From: Acidobacteriota bacterium
GTDB lineage: Bacteria; Acidobacteriota; Thermoanaerobaculia; Multivoradales; J023
Direction: 5' to 3'
Length of the DNA stretch: 36,172 nt
Assembly (NCBI GenBank): GCA_029263395.1
Contig: JAJCXO010000276.1
Coordinates: forward strand, 1 to 36,172
Both the position numbers and the translations under genes were made by a program. The notes beneath the pieces are model-generated. The model searched no databases. It saw only the letters and a list, made by a program, of their open reading frames with translations, and had not been told where the DNA came from. The first letter of the stretch is position 1; every line of letters starts with the position of its first letter. Shown in pieces: positions 1 through 8,700 of this stretch.

Positions 1-111
1 CCGGGTGGGTGTGAAGGGTGGGTGGGAGAGGGGGACCCGAGGGGGTGAGGGGTCCTGGGCTTGGGTGCCGGCCGTGTCGGTCACAGCCCTGGGCTTCGGA
101 ATGGAAGCCAC

Positions 112-147
112 CGTCAGCCGAAGACCTGTCGTCAGCCGAAGACCTGT
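112..147. repeat. 18-bp perfect tandem repeat, two copies
   Basis: CGTCAGCCGAAGACCTGT occurs at 112-129 and again, identical, at 130-147. A partial third start (TGTCGGCC) follows. It sits in the gene-free left end, with no coding explanation. Confidence 0.85.
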
Positions 148-280
148 TGTCGGCCTCAACGCCTCCGAAAGCGGCGGCAGTTAGCCATCCCCTAGCCTTA
201 ACTCGCGTCCTGCCGGCGGGACAAGACCTCTCCAGCCTTTCAACTCTCGCTCCGAGCCCACCAGGAGACGTGTTGTGACG

Positions 281-430
281 ACGGAAACGTCTTCTCCCGC
301 CGTTGGACCCCCTGAACCTGCGCACGACAGGCGTTCTCCCGCCGTTGGACGCGATACATGACGATCGAATGGCGTCCTCCCGGTGGGAGAGCCCTTGTTT
401 TGACGACGGAAAGGTCTTCTCCCGGGTGCA
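281..430. repeat. Imperfect dispersed direct repeats
   Basis: The block 'GTTCTCCCGCCGTTGGAC' (332-350), nearly identical to 290-308, and the block 'GACGACGGAAACGTCTTCTC', seen near 278 and again near 401 with one change, are repeated within 150 bp. They look like decayed tandem or minisatellite DNA. No function is assigned. Confidence 0.5.
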
Positions 431-509
431 GTTTTCTGGGCTTCTCCGGCGAGTCACCCAGAACGGGTCGCAATTCGCCCGATACGGACGAATTACGCCT
501 CGAAAACAG

Positions 510-596
510 GGTGACGGTGACGCTCACCGTCACCGTCACTGGCGTCACCGTCACCGTCACCGAGCGTCACCGTCACCGTCACCAAGCGTCACCGTG
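510..596. repeat. GTCACC hexanucleotide array with a 12-bp hairpin
   Basis: Blocks of CGTCAC hexamers run at 528-539, 543-560, 565-582 and 587-592, separated by 3-4 bp. The left end is inverted: GTGACGGTGACG (511-522) pairs perfectly with CGTCACCGTCAC (528-539) around a 5-nt loop. On the minus strand this lies at and just after the stop codon of the gene ending at 589, so transcripts of that gene could fold here. No T-run follows, so a classical intrinsic terminator is not shown. Confidence 0.75.
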
Positions 597-1965
597 CGCA
601 CGATGCCCCGGTGCAATCCGTCCCTGCTAAACGTATTCCCTCGACGCTAGGAGCAATTTCGATGCTCTGGGGAAGGTGTCGACCCTCCAACCAAACGATG
701 CGCTGAGCATTCAGACTGTCCCGCAGGGGTTGAAACGACTTCTGCAACCGTTTCAACGCCCCCTTGACATCCGGCGAAATACTCTCGACTGGCCCCCACT
801 CAGGGTGGTGTTCGATCTCAGCGGTCGACAGCACGATCAGTGGCACCTGGAGCTGCGCCAGGTAACCCTGCACGGCTGGGATGGATAACTCATCGTCCAC
901 CGTCGGCTCGTCCGACGCCGCACCGTCGCCCAGCAACAGCACCACGGCTCGCGGTCGTTTACTGGCGTGAGCGTACATGCCAGCTAGGGCAACCGCACGC
1001 TCGAGTTGAACTCTGAAACGTTGTGGCGGCACCTCACGGACCAGCGACAAAAGACTGGTGTTGGCGGCATCATGACTCGGCGAGTGTAGGAAGGAGCTGG
1101 CGGCCACGGCCGTCGGACCGAGTGGCACGGCCTGCGACGCCACGAACCGCACCCGCGCCTGCCAGGCGACATGGTCGGGCAAGGCAAACCCCGGCACGTT
1201 GAAGCGGGTGGTGCGAGTCCGTTCCCGCGATGTCACAAGCTCCGTCACCTGGCGCAGCTTCCGACGGGCCGCCGGTTCGCGCACCACCACGATCTCCGGC
1301 GATCCCTCTTCGACTCCATGCACCGTCAGCGGCTGCCCGTCCCGGACAAACCAAGCATCCATCTCCCGCGCCGCGGGTAGGCGAACACCCTTGTCGACGG
1401 TCACCGCAACTGCCGTCAGCTCGGTCGCAATCTCGCTGCCACTACCACCGCCGAATGCGAGCTCCGCCCCCGCCACCCGGTCACCGGGAAACCTGAGGGT
1501 TGCCCGGACAAAATGTAGCGCTCCGGGATCGTAGTCCGGCAGCCGGATCCGGGTCGTGTCGTCAACGTGCAACGGTTGGCTATCGAAAGTCACCTCAATC
1601 GCTTCGGGGCGCACCGCCCCGAGGCTCTCCCACGCCAGATGGATCGCCCGGGGAGGCCGCCCCGGCTCACCGCTCAGGGCCATCGAGACCTCAACCACCT
1701 GTTGCGGTTCCAAGTTGATCCAACGCCGCACCCGGTCGAGCTCTCGGCCTTTGGTGTCACGTGCCATCGCCTCCAAGAGCTGCGGACGCAGACGGGGCCC
1801 AAAATCGATCGGGATGACCAAGCTTGGCGAGCCGGTGGCGGAGACGTTGGCCACTTGCTCGCCGTTGAGATGGATCTCGACCGCTGCCACCTCGCCAGCG
1901 AGCTCGAGGGTCACCGGTACCACGCCGACAATCAAACCGAGCAGCCATGTGGTGAGCTCGATCAT
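589..1965 (-). CDS. VWFA-like exported protein, paralogue B
   Basis: 458 aa. The N-terminus has a short hydrophobic stretch (about residues 5-22) that could be a signal sequence. An Ig-like module follows, ending in 'DRVRRWINLEP', the usual lead-in of Acidobacterial VWFA-related proteins. The C-terminal half alternates like a von Willebrand A fold, including a strand 'RAVVLLLGDG'. The DxSxS metal site expected after the first strand is not visible; the equivalent stretch reads 'IVVVREPAARR'. The last about 30 residues match the upstream paralogue (RIVWLEGRHLPQ versus RIVVLSGRHLPQ). The ATG overlaps the stop of the upstream gene as ATGA, indicating an operon and translational coupling. The stop codon lies inside the GTCACC array. 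The specific function is unknown; the VWFA assignment rests on overall pattern, not on intact motifs. Confidence 0.7.
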   Translation of the reverse strand: MIELTTWLLGLIVGVVPVTLELAGEVAAVEIHLNGEQVANVSATGSPSLVIPIDFGPRLRPQLLEAMARDTKGRELDRVRRWINLEPQQVVEVSMALSGEPGRPPRAIHLAWESLGAVRPEAIEVTFDSQPLHVDDTTRIRLPDYDPGALHFVRATLRFPGDRVAGAELAFGGGSGSEIATELTAVAVTVDKGVRLPAAREMDAWFVRDGQPLTVHGVEEGSPEIVVVREPAARRKLRQVTELVTSRERTRTTRFNVPGFALPDHVAWQARVRFVASQAVPLGPTAVAASSFLHSPSHDAANTSLLSLVREVPPQRFRVQLERAVALAGMYAHASKRPRAVVLLLGDGAASDEPTVDDELSIPAVQGYLAQLQVPLIVLSTAEIEHHPEWGPVESISPDVKGALKRLQKSFQPLRDSLNAQRIVWLEGRHLPQSIEIAPSVEGIRLAGTDCTGASCAR

Positions 1966-3035
1966 GACTCGCCTCGCCCACTCAGCGAGCCCGCCAAGCG
2001 GACCCCCTCGACATCACTTCGCAGGTGGATATCTTGCGGGAGATGCCTCCCCGACAACACCACGATCCGCTGGCGTGCGAGCTGTGCGCGCAAATCTCTG
2101 ACCGCCGCGGCGAGGGCCTCGCCGCCGTTCCAACCGAAGGACTTGGGCGGTAGCTCGATGGTGTAGCTCGGGTCCCACACCGCCCAATCCCGCGCCGGTC
2201 CGAAAGACAACAGAACACTCGGGACCTGAAGGTCCCGCAAGTACGCCCGAGCCTGACGTGCGGTGAAGAAGCTGTCGTCGACACTTTTGGCCGCCGCCAA
2301 CAAAAGTACCGCCCGGCGCTGGGCGCCGGCTTGGAGCTCCATCCCGGCGAGGGCCACCGCGTCTATGATCCGCGCAGTAGGCCCGTCGTCGTAACGGTCG
2401 ACGTGGGCCAGCAACCCGCGCTCCAACGGCAAACTCGGGGACGCTGAGAAAAAGTGACGCATGCCTCGAATCTTTGAAGGCGGTGCCGCGAGCGGCGACA
2501 GGAATCGGACTCGGGTATCGGCCTCGAATCGCAAGGCCCGCGTCGCCGGGTCGGCCTTTTGTCGATTGGCCAACAGCTCGAGATACACCTGGGTGGCGGG
2601 ATCGCGGACCACAACAAGTTCCGCCGGCCCTTTGTCGACCCTCAGAACCCGTAACGCTTGGCCGGCGGCATCGACGAACCAGTCTTGCATCTCGTCAACG
2701 GTGAGCGCTCGGTCGCGCACCGTCTCGATCGCGATCACCGTGCGATCCGTGGCACCCAGCTCTGTACCGTCCGAGGCATTGATCCATCGTCGCACCCGAC
2801 CGAGCTCACGCCCCGCGTCGTCGAACGCAATGGCCTCGAGCTCGTGCGCTCTCAGACCCTCGCCAAAGTCACCATCAAACCGCCAAGGCGGTCGGTCGAG
2901 TGTTGCCACAACGTCCTGATCGAGCCGAACCTCGACCACTGCAACCTCCGGAGCCACCTCCAACTCGACGGTCTGCACACCGCTGACCAGGCCCCAAAAC
3001 GCCGTCAGAACACGGATCGCCTCAAATCTCCCCAC
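1962..3035 (-). CDS. VWFA-like exported protein, paralogue A
   Basis: 357 aa, reading from a GTG at 3035 preceded by GAGGAG about 7-8 nt upstream. It has a short hydrophobic N-terminus, then an Ig-like module ending 'LGRVRRWINASDG', then a region patterned like a VWFA domain ('AELVVVRDPATQ', 'RRAVLLLAAAKS', 'LQVPSVLLSFG'). The MIDAS DxSxS signature is absent, so metal-dependent ligand binding is doubtful. The C-terminus 'GRHLPQDIHLRSDVEGVRLA' is shared with the next gene, showing a tandem duplication. It lacks the roughly 90-residue middle segment present in paralogue B. It is first in a two-gene minus-strand operon. The precise start is uncertain because the leader repeats the SD-plus-GTG unit several times. 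Confidence 0.7.
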   Translation of the reverse strand: MGRFEAIRVLTAFWGLVSGVQTVELEVAPEVAVVEVRLDQDVVATLDRPPWRFDGDFGEGLRAHELEAIAFDDAGRELGRVRRWINASDGTELGATDRTVIAIETVRDRALTVDEMQDWFVDAAGQALRVLRVDKGPAELVVVRDPATQVYLELLANRQKADPATRALRFEADTRVRFLSPLAAPPSKIRGMRHFFSASPSLPLERGLLAHVDRYDDGPTARIIDAVALAGMELQAGAQRRAVLLLAAAKSVDDSFFTARQARAYLRDLQVPSVLLSFGPARDWAVWDPSYTIELPPKSFGWNGGEALAAAVRDLRAQLARQRIVVLSGRHLPQDIHLRSDVEGVRLAGSLSGRGES

Positions 3036-3083
3036 GTCACGTCTCCTCAGATCACGTGTCTCCTCAAATCACGTGTCTCCCCA
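3036..3083 (-). repeat. 17-bp repeats of an SD-GTG unit in the leader
   Basis: Read on the minus strand, the leader contains GGGGAGACACGTGATTT, then GAGGAGACACGTGATCT, then GAGGAGACGTGACGTG. Each unit contains a Shine-Dalgarno-like GGAG and a GTG. The first two GTGs open two-codon frames (GTG ATT TGA and GTG ATC TGA). The third unit feeds the GTG at 3035 used as the gene start. The 17-bp period puts each GTG in a different frame. Confidence 0.7.
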
Positions 3084-3352
3084 AAGCACAGAGCCGTCCT
3101 CCACTCAGGACGCTCAAAACACCAGCAGACAGCCTCGAGTCACTCTATTGGCGGCCCTGAGCCATCTCTGGGACACTCAATGCAAACCATAAGCCGGGCC
3201 CCTGACGCCGAACCAGTTTTACACGATCGTTACCCCAAAGGTACATCTTCCGAGCCCGAGCCCCGTACTCTGTTTCGAGTTTCCATGGATTCCGGCCACG
3301 GCTCTGCACCACCCTGGCCATCTGACCGCCTCTACCGACAAGGAGAATGCCG
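3036..3352. other. Divergent intergenic region
   Basis: It separates the minus-strand VWFA-like pair from the plus-strand exported protein. The left edge holds 17-bp repeats of a ribosome-binding/start unit (3036-3083). The right edge holds AAGGAG at 3340-3345. No convincing promoter hexamer pair or gene was seen in between. Confidence 0.5.
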
Positions 3353-4489
3353 ATGTCTTCGACAGCGCGCCACGCTTTGATCTTCGTCGCTATGCTCGCG
3401 ATGGTCTCGTTCGCCTGGGCCGAGCCGGGCAAAGATGCCAGCCCCTCCCAGAAAGCCAGCGCCCCGGCGCTCGAATCTGCCGGCCAACTGACCTTTGGCC
3501 CCGACAACATCCTCTTTGCCGCCGATTCTCGCGGCACGGCAGTGTACGCCCTCGACCTGGGCGACAGCGATAAGCCGTCCGACGAAGAGATGGCTGGCAT
3601 CGAAGATGTCGACGAAAAAGTGGCCGGCCTGCTCGGCACCACGCCGCGCCAGGTCTTGATCCAGGACATCGCCGTCCACCCCAAGTCGAAGAACATTTAC
3701 CTCTCGGTGTCCCGGGGTCGCGGGGACGACGCCAAGCCGGCGATCGTCAAGGTCGACGGCAAGGGTAACCTGTCGTTGGTCGACCTGACCGGGGTCAGCT
3801 ACACCAAAGCGATGATTTCCAATGTGCCGGCGGAAGACGCCAAGGATCGCCGCGGTCGTCCGTTGCGTGCCATGGCGATCACCGACATCGCCTATTCCGG
3901 AGGCCATCTTTACGTCGCCGGACTGTCGAACGAAGAATTTGCCTCCAACCTGCGCAAGGTCCCCTACCCCTTCACCGGCGACATGACTGCCACCAGCGTC
4001 GAGATCTACCACGGTGCCCACGGTGCTTATGAGACGCATTCGCCGATCAGCACCCTGATGCCGTATGAGATCGAGGGCGAGGCGCATCTGCTAGCGGCCT
4101 ACACCTGCACACCGCTGGTGACCTTCCCGCTCGACAAGCTGGAGGACGGCAAACACCTCAAGGGCAAAACTATCGCCGAGCTCGGTTTCGGCAACCGCCC
4201 GCTCGACATGATCAGCTTCGACAAAGACGGTGAGCCCTACATCTTGGTGCTCAACTCGAGCCGCGGTGGCATGAAGATCGATCCTAAAGACGTCGAAAAA
4301 GCGGAAGCGATCGTCACCCACGAGCACATCACCCGCGACACTCCCGCCGCGGGTGTACCGTACGTCACCTTGCCGATGGCCGGAGTCTTGCGGGCTGACA
4401 ATTTCGACGACAAACACCTGGTGGTGCTGCGTCGTGATCTCAACACCGGTGGCCTACAGCTGCGGCTGTGGCGGACGGAGTGGATCTAG
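3353..4489 (+). CDS. Exported propeller-like protein, function unknown
   Basis: 378 aa from the ATG at 3353. The ATG six bases earlier lies only one base after AAGGAG (3340-3345), whereas 3353 is 7 nt away, so 3353 is preferred. A clear signal peptide ends near 'SFAWA|EPG' (about residue 23). The mature part has repeating strand-rich stretches ('LTFGPDNILFAADSRGTAVYALDL', shown shortened as LTFGPDNILFAADS; 'IQDIAVHPKSKNIYLSVSRG'; 'MAITDIAYSGGHLYVAGLS'), the cadence of a beta-propeller. I recognise no catalytic motif. The end overlaps the next gene by 22 bp, so the two are probably co-translated and work together in the periplasm. The product could be a propeller scaffold or a maturation partner; the function is not inferred further. 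Confidence 0.75.
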   Translation: MSSTARHALIFVAMLAMVSFAWAEPGKDASPSQKASAPALESAGQLTFGPDNILFAADSRGTAVYALDLGDSDKPSDEEMAGIEDVDEKVAGLLGTTPRQVLIQDIAVHPKSKNIYLSVSRGRGDDAKPAIVKVDGKGNLSLVDLTGVSYTKAMISNVPAEDAKDRRGRPLRAMAITDIAYSGGHLYVAGLSNEEFASNLRKVPYPFTGDMTATSVEIYHGAHGAYETHSPISTLMPYEIEGEAHLLAAYTCTPLVTFPLDKLEDGKHLKGKTIAELGFGNRPLDMISFDKDGEPYILVLNSSRGGMKIDPKDVEKAEAIVTHEHITRDTPAAGVPYVTLPMAGVLRADNFDDKHLVVLRRDLNTGGLQLRLWRTEWI

Positions 4490-5706
4490 CCTCCCGCGCT
4501 CTGAGAGCGCTGCGGATCAGCGCCGCGGTAGTCGCTCCGGTACTCGTCGCATCGCCTAGCCTGGGCCTCGGTGAGGTCCAGGCGGATGCTGGGCAGACCG
4601 CCGCACCGATAGCGATCCACCTCGACACCAACCCCTTGACGGCACCGAGCTCGGTGGTGGCCGTGGGTCTCGACCGCCGAGTGCTAGCAACGCTGGATAG
4701 CGCTGGTCCGACAGCGGAGGATTGGCAGAGGCTCTTCCCCATTTATACCGGTGCCGAGCTGCCGACCGATGGCCGGCCACCGGTCGCTGGCAAGTGGACG
4801 GTGGAGGGTGAGGTGCTGCGCTTTCGCCCACGCTTCCCCTTCGACCCTGGGCTGACCTATGTCACCCGGCTCGATCTGTCCGCTGGTCCATTAGCCCCAG
4901 TCGATCTCATACCGCCGGTGATCGCAACCTTCGCTCTACCGGCCGAGATCACCGAATCCTCGACGGTGGTCAGCCAGGTGTTCCCCACCGCCAGCGAGCT
5001 GCCGGAGAACCTGCTCCGGTTTTATCTCCATTTCTCGGCACCGATGAGCCGTGGAGAAGCTTACGCCCATATCCGCCTAATCGATGACCAGGGGCAGCCT
5101 GCAAATCGCCCTTTCCTCGAGATCGACGAGGAATTGTGGGACCCTGGCATGCGTCGCCTCACCCTCTTCTTTGATCCAGGGCGCATCAAACGCGGCCTGC
5201 GACCCCACTTCGAGGCTGGGCCCCCACTCACCGCCGGCACGACGTATCGACTGGTGATCGATGCCGGCTGGCGCGACGCCAACGATCAACCGTTGGCCGA
5301 AGGTTTCGAAAAAACGTTCCGTGTCACCGCCCCTGACCGCCAGGCTCCCAACCCCAGCGACTGGTCGATTGTTGCTCCCGCCGTCGCTAGTCGTGAGCCG
5401 CTCGAGCTGCGATTCCCCGAACCCCTCGACCATGGTTTGCTGCAACGCGTTCTGCACGTAGAAACCGCAGACGGCATACCGGTGATCGGGGAGGTGCGGG
5501 TCACCAACGGCGAACGTCGCTTCCGTCTCCTGCCGCAAGTCCCTTGGCGCGCTGGCAGCTACACGATCACCGTCGAGACGATTCTCGAAGACATCGCCGG
5601 TAACAACCTCAACACCGTCTTCGACGTGGATGTCAAGAACTCTGGCAGCCAGGTTGGCCGAGGGCGCAAGGTCTTCGAGCTACAGTTTGATGTCGACCCG
5701 AGGTAG
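4468..5706 (+). CDS. Exported Ig-like (SbsA/Big_5-type) protein
   Basis: 412 aa from a GTG at 4468; another GTG at 4480 is possible. It overlaps the upstream gene by 22 bp in a different frame, suggesting translational coupling. The N-terminus (about residues 15-35, 'ALRISAAVVAPVLVASPSLG') is a signal sequence. Repeated segments such as 'NLLRFYLHFSAPMSRGEAY' and 'PLTAGTTYRLVIDAGWRDANDQPL' fit bacterial Ig-like domains of the SbsA/Big_5 class: a 'sea-pMs' strand followed by 'L..gt.Y.v.v..g..D..Gn.l'. At least two such domains are seen, the last ending 'TVETILEDIAGNNL'. These domains are structural and found in surface or periplasmic proteins. No enzyme motif is visible. The gene converges on the CHAT gene with a 12-bp gap. 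Confidence 0.75.
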   Translation: MADGVDLASRALRALRISAAVVAPVLVASPSLGLGEVQADAGQTAAPIAIHLDTNPLTAPSSVVAVGLDRRVLATLDSAGPTAEDWQRLFPIYTGAELPTDGRPPVAGKWTVEGEVLRFRPRFPFDPGLTYVTRLDLSAGPLAPVDLIPPVIATFALPAEITESSTVVSQVFPTASELPENLLRFYLHFSAPMSRGEAYAHIRLIDDQGQPANRPFLEIDEELWDPGMRRLTLFFDPGRIKRGLRPHFEAGPPLTAGTTYRLVIDAGWRDANDQPLAEGFEKTFRVTAPDRQAPNPSDWSIVAPAVASREPLELRFPEPLDHGLLQRVLHVETADGIPVIGEVRVTNGERRFRLLPQVPWRAGSYTITVETILEDIAGNNLNTVFDVDVKNSGSQVGRGRKVFELQFDVDPR

Positions 5707-5718
5707 GCAACCCCAGGT

Positions 5719-8700
5719 TCAGCTCAGCCCGATCAATACGAAGCCGGCCCAGAAGAAGGGATCAGCGGTCTCGTCGTGACCACGCATCTCATGTTTGGCC
5801 GCACCTAGTGCTCGCACAACGTCGGCCCCTGGCCCCAGTGCCACAAGGTGGCGGTAGAAGGCGGACATCAGATCCGCGGTCGAGCTGTCGTCGACTGGCC
5901 ACAAGCTGGCCACAACCCGGTTAGCACCGGCGGCCAGGAATCCACGGGAAAGGGCATAGGCCCCTTCGCCGTCAAAATTACGCCCTCGGCTAGTATCGCA
6001 AGCAGACAACACCGCAAGATCGACCGCCAGATCCAGTTGATAGATCTCGTGCAGCTGAAGGAGTCCGTCGTCCATGGCCGACGTCACGGTCGGCGGCGGT
6101 GTCAGTGCGAGTGCGGCAAGTGACTCGTGTCGACCTGCCTCGACGATGCCGTGGGTTGCGACATGGAGGATAGCCGCCGGTTCGCGCAGTGCTCGTCGCA
6201 CGCTGGATTCACGAGCATCAGCCCCTAGCAAAGTCACGAGCTCGCGATCCCCCGCCGCGCTCAGCCATGCAGCGATCGACGACGCTTCCCGTGCCGTTCC
6301 GGGCAGCGTTCGCAGCGCCCCGGCAATCCATCCGCGATCGGTAGACGGCGCCGGATTCGCAACGATGATCACCCGGCGTGAAGCTTCGTCGCTCCGGCGG
6401 CGATCTTCGAGATTCAGCAACACTGTTGCTGACAAGCCGTACCGCAGCACCGGCCCTTCGTCCAGCCAATACCGCCGTGCCGTGCCGTCAGACACCAGTT
6501 CAGGGACCAACAGCTCGAACGGCAGTTGATGCAGTGCACCATCGGGAATCACGAGGATCTCCGCGATCTCGGCCACGTGGCCCGCGGTGCCCTCGAGGTA
6601 ACGGGCGAGCGGTCCTCCGACGAGAACCCGCCACAGGGCGTGCCGCGCCGCCTCCGATCCACCACCGACGAGCTCGTCTAGGCCACGGGTGGCACTCAGG
6701 CGCCAGGGCAACGCACGTGAGACGGCGTCTGCCAGCACCGCGGTGGTGAGCGGCCCCGGAGTAGTCGACAGGTGCTCCGCCGAAACCTCGTCAAGGACCA
6801 GGCGCTCAGCCAACATTGGCCCGTGCGGCGGCACCACGAAGACGTAGCTACTCTCAGGACCAATCTGGTATTCCACCAGCATCCGGTCGTCTTCTAATAG
6901 CCCACCCTGGACGTCGGCCGCAGTCGCCGGTTGGCCGCGTCGCGTCACCAGCTGTTGCCAGGCAGGACTGACGCCGCGTATCCGCGCCTCGACCGCCTGC
7001 AGCCGACCCGCAAGCTCAGTCGTCTGATGTTCCCAGCTTGCCAGCTGCGCCTTGGCCGAGGCCGGCTCTTGCCGGGCCAAAGCGAGTCTAGATTGGGTCT
7101 CGGCAAGCCGCTCACGCATCTCCCGCCGTTCGTCGTCAAGCCGCTGGCGAAGGTCCGCGGGTACACCTTCCAAAAGGTCAACGCCATTGACCGCTAGCTG
7201 GTCGAGAAAAGCCCGACCACGAGCACGCTCGGACGTTGCGAAGGCCAGATCCGGGCGCTGCTGAGCGATCCGCCACTCCACCATCAGGTGGTAGAGATCA
7301 CGATAACGTGCGAAGAACCCTGCCAACGAGCGATCCGACGCCGCCGCCGCCGAACGCAAGCTCTCGACCAAGGTCAAGGCTTCGGACAACACCGCGACCG
7401 CGCCGCTGCGATCCCCGCCACGGTCAGCTAGTCTTGCCCGCAGGTAGAGGGCGCGGGCGCGGGCATCGGGAAATAGCGTCGAGCCTCGTAAGCTGTGCAG
7501 AGCCTGCTCGAGCTCGCGCAGTGCATCGTCATCGGCGCCAGTGTCCGCCAACGCCTCCGCCAAGCCGGTGAGGGTGACCGCAACCTCGGGATGCTCACTA
7601 CCAAAGGCTACCTGACGAATATCCAGCGCCTCACGGTAGGCAGCGATCGCCTGCTCCGGGCGACCACGGAGGCGCTCCAGTGTGGCGAGATCATCGAGGG
7701 CCTGAGCGCGAAACGGATGGTTGGCGTCGAGCGCCGAACGAGCCAGGCTCGTCACCTCCACGAAGAGCTCAGCGGCGGCGCCGAGCAGGCCCGCTTCGGT
7801 GAGGTAGACGGCAGTCTGGTTGAGATGTAGCAGTAGACCCGGGTGGTCATTACCGTAGAGCTCGCGCGCTGCCTCGAGCTGGCTGCGATAGAGCGGCCCA
7901 GCGGCGTCTAGCTGGCCGCTTAGGCGCAGCAGCTCGGCGCGGTTGAGCTGCCAGGTCACCCGATCGGCTGGAGAGACTGTAGGATCGTCTGCGGACAATT
8001 CCAAGGCCCGTGTGAGATGGCGATCAGCCTCGACATATTGGCCGCGATCGCGCAGCAGCTTGCCCAGGCTGTTGCGGGTGGCGGCGTGCAGGTAGTCTGA
8101 TAGTTCACTCGACTGCCAAAGCGTGACCGAACGCCGCAGGGCTATCTCGGAATCGTCGAAGCGCCCCAGCTCGCGCAGGATCTCACCCTGGATATGCAGC
8201 GCCTCGGCGAGCTCCAGCGGATCACCCACCCCGCGGTCGAGCACCAACAGGGCTTCGTCAAGGAGCACAGCAGCGTCGCGAAATCGCGCCTGCTGCCATT
8301 GCACAACCGCCATCTGCACCAGGCTTTTCGCTACCGCGGGATGGTCGGGTGCCAGAACTCTACGCCGGATCTCGAGGGCCTGAGTTTCGAAATCGAAGGC
8401 TTCCGACCACTTCCCCTGATAAAACGTCGCAGTCGCGAGACCGGATAACAAATCGGCGACGGCATCGCCGTCAACCTGTGGTCGTCGCGCCAGAGCGCGC
8501 ATGAAGAGCTCAACCGCCTGATCGAGCTGGCCGGCGTCGACCGATCGGTGCGCAAGCCCTTCGATGTGAGCCAGAGCCGTCTCGGAACCCTCCCCCATCA
8601 CCGCGTCCACAGCTGCTATTGCTTCGGCAATCTGCGCGCTCGGGACATTCTGGTCACCGGCCTCGAGCGCCGCGATGAGGCGTGAAGTCTTCTCCCAGGC

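Larger units (their letters stand above)
1..588. other. Gene-free repetitive region
   Basis: No convincing gene is seen. Short open frames here have low-complexity Arg/Pro/Ser-rich translations with no recognisable domain. The stretch starts G-rich, carries a perfect 18-bp tandem duplication (112-147), then several imperfect copies of a 'gacgacggaaa(c/g)gtcttctccc' type motif (about 275-430), and ends in a GTCACC hexamer array. It lies downstream of the minus-strand gene ending at 589. Confidence 0.6.

Noticed and set aside
18-278. Open frame of 86 codons at the left end
   Set aside because: Low-complexity translation driven by the 18-bp tandem repeat; no ribosome-binding site, no domain.
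510-596. Possible CRISPR array from regularly spaced CGTCAC blocks
   Set aside because: Units are 6 bp and separators 3-4 bp; there is no 25-40-bp repeat or unique spacer, and no cas genes are near. It is a simple hexamer repeat.
3332-4087. 251-codon frame antisense to the propeller-like protein
   Set aside because: The sense gene has a signal peptide and ribosome-binding site; the antisense frame has neither.
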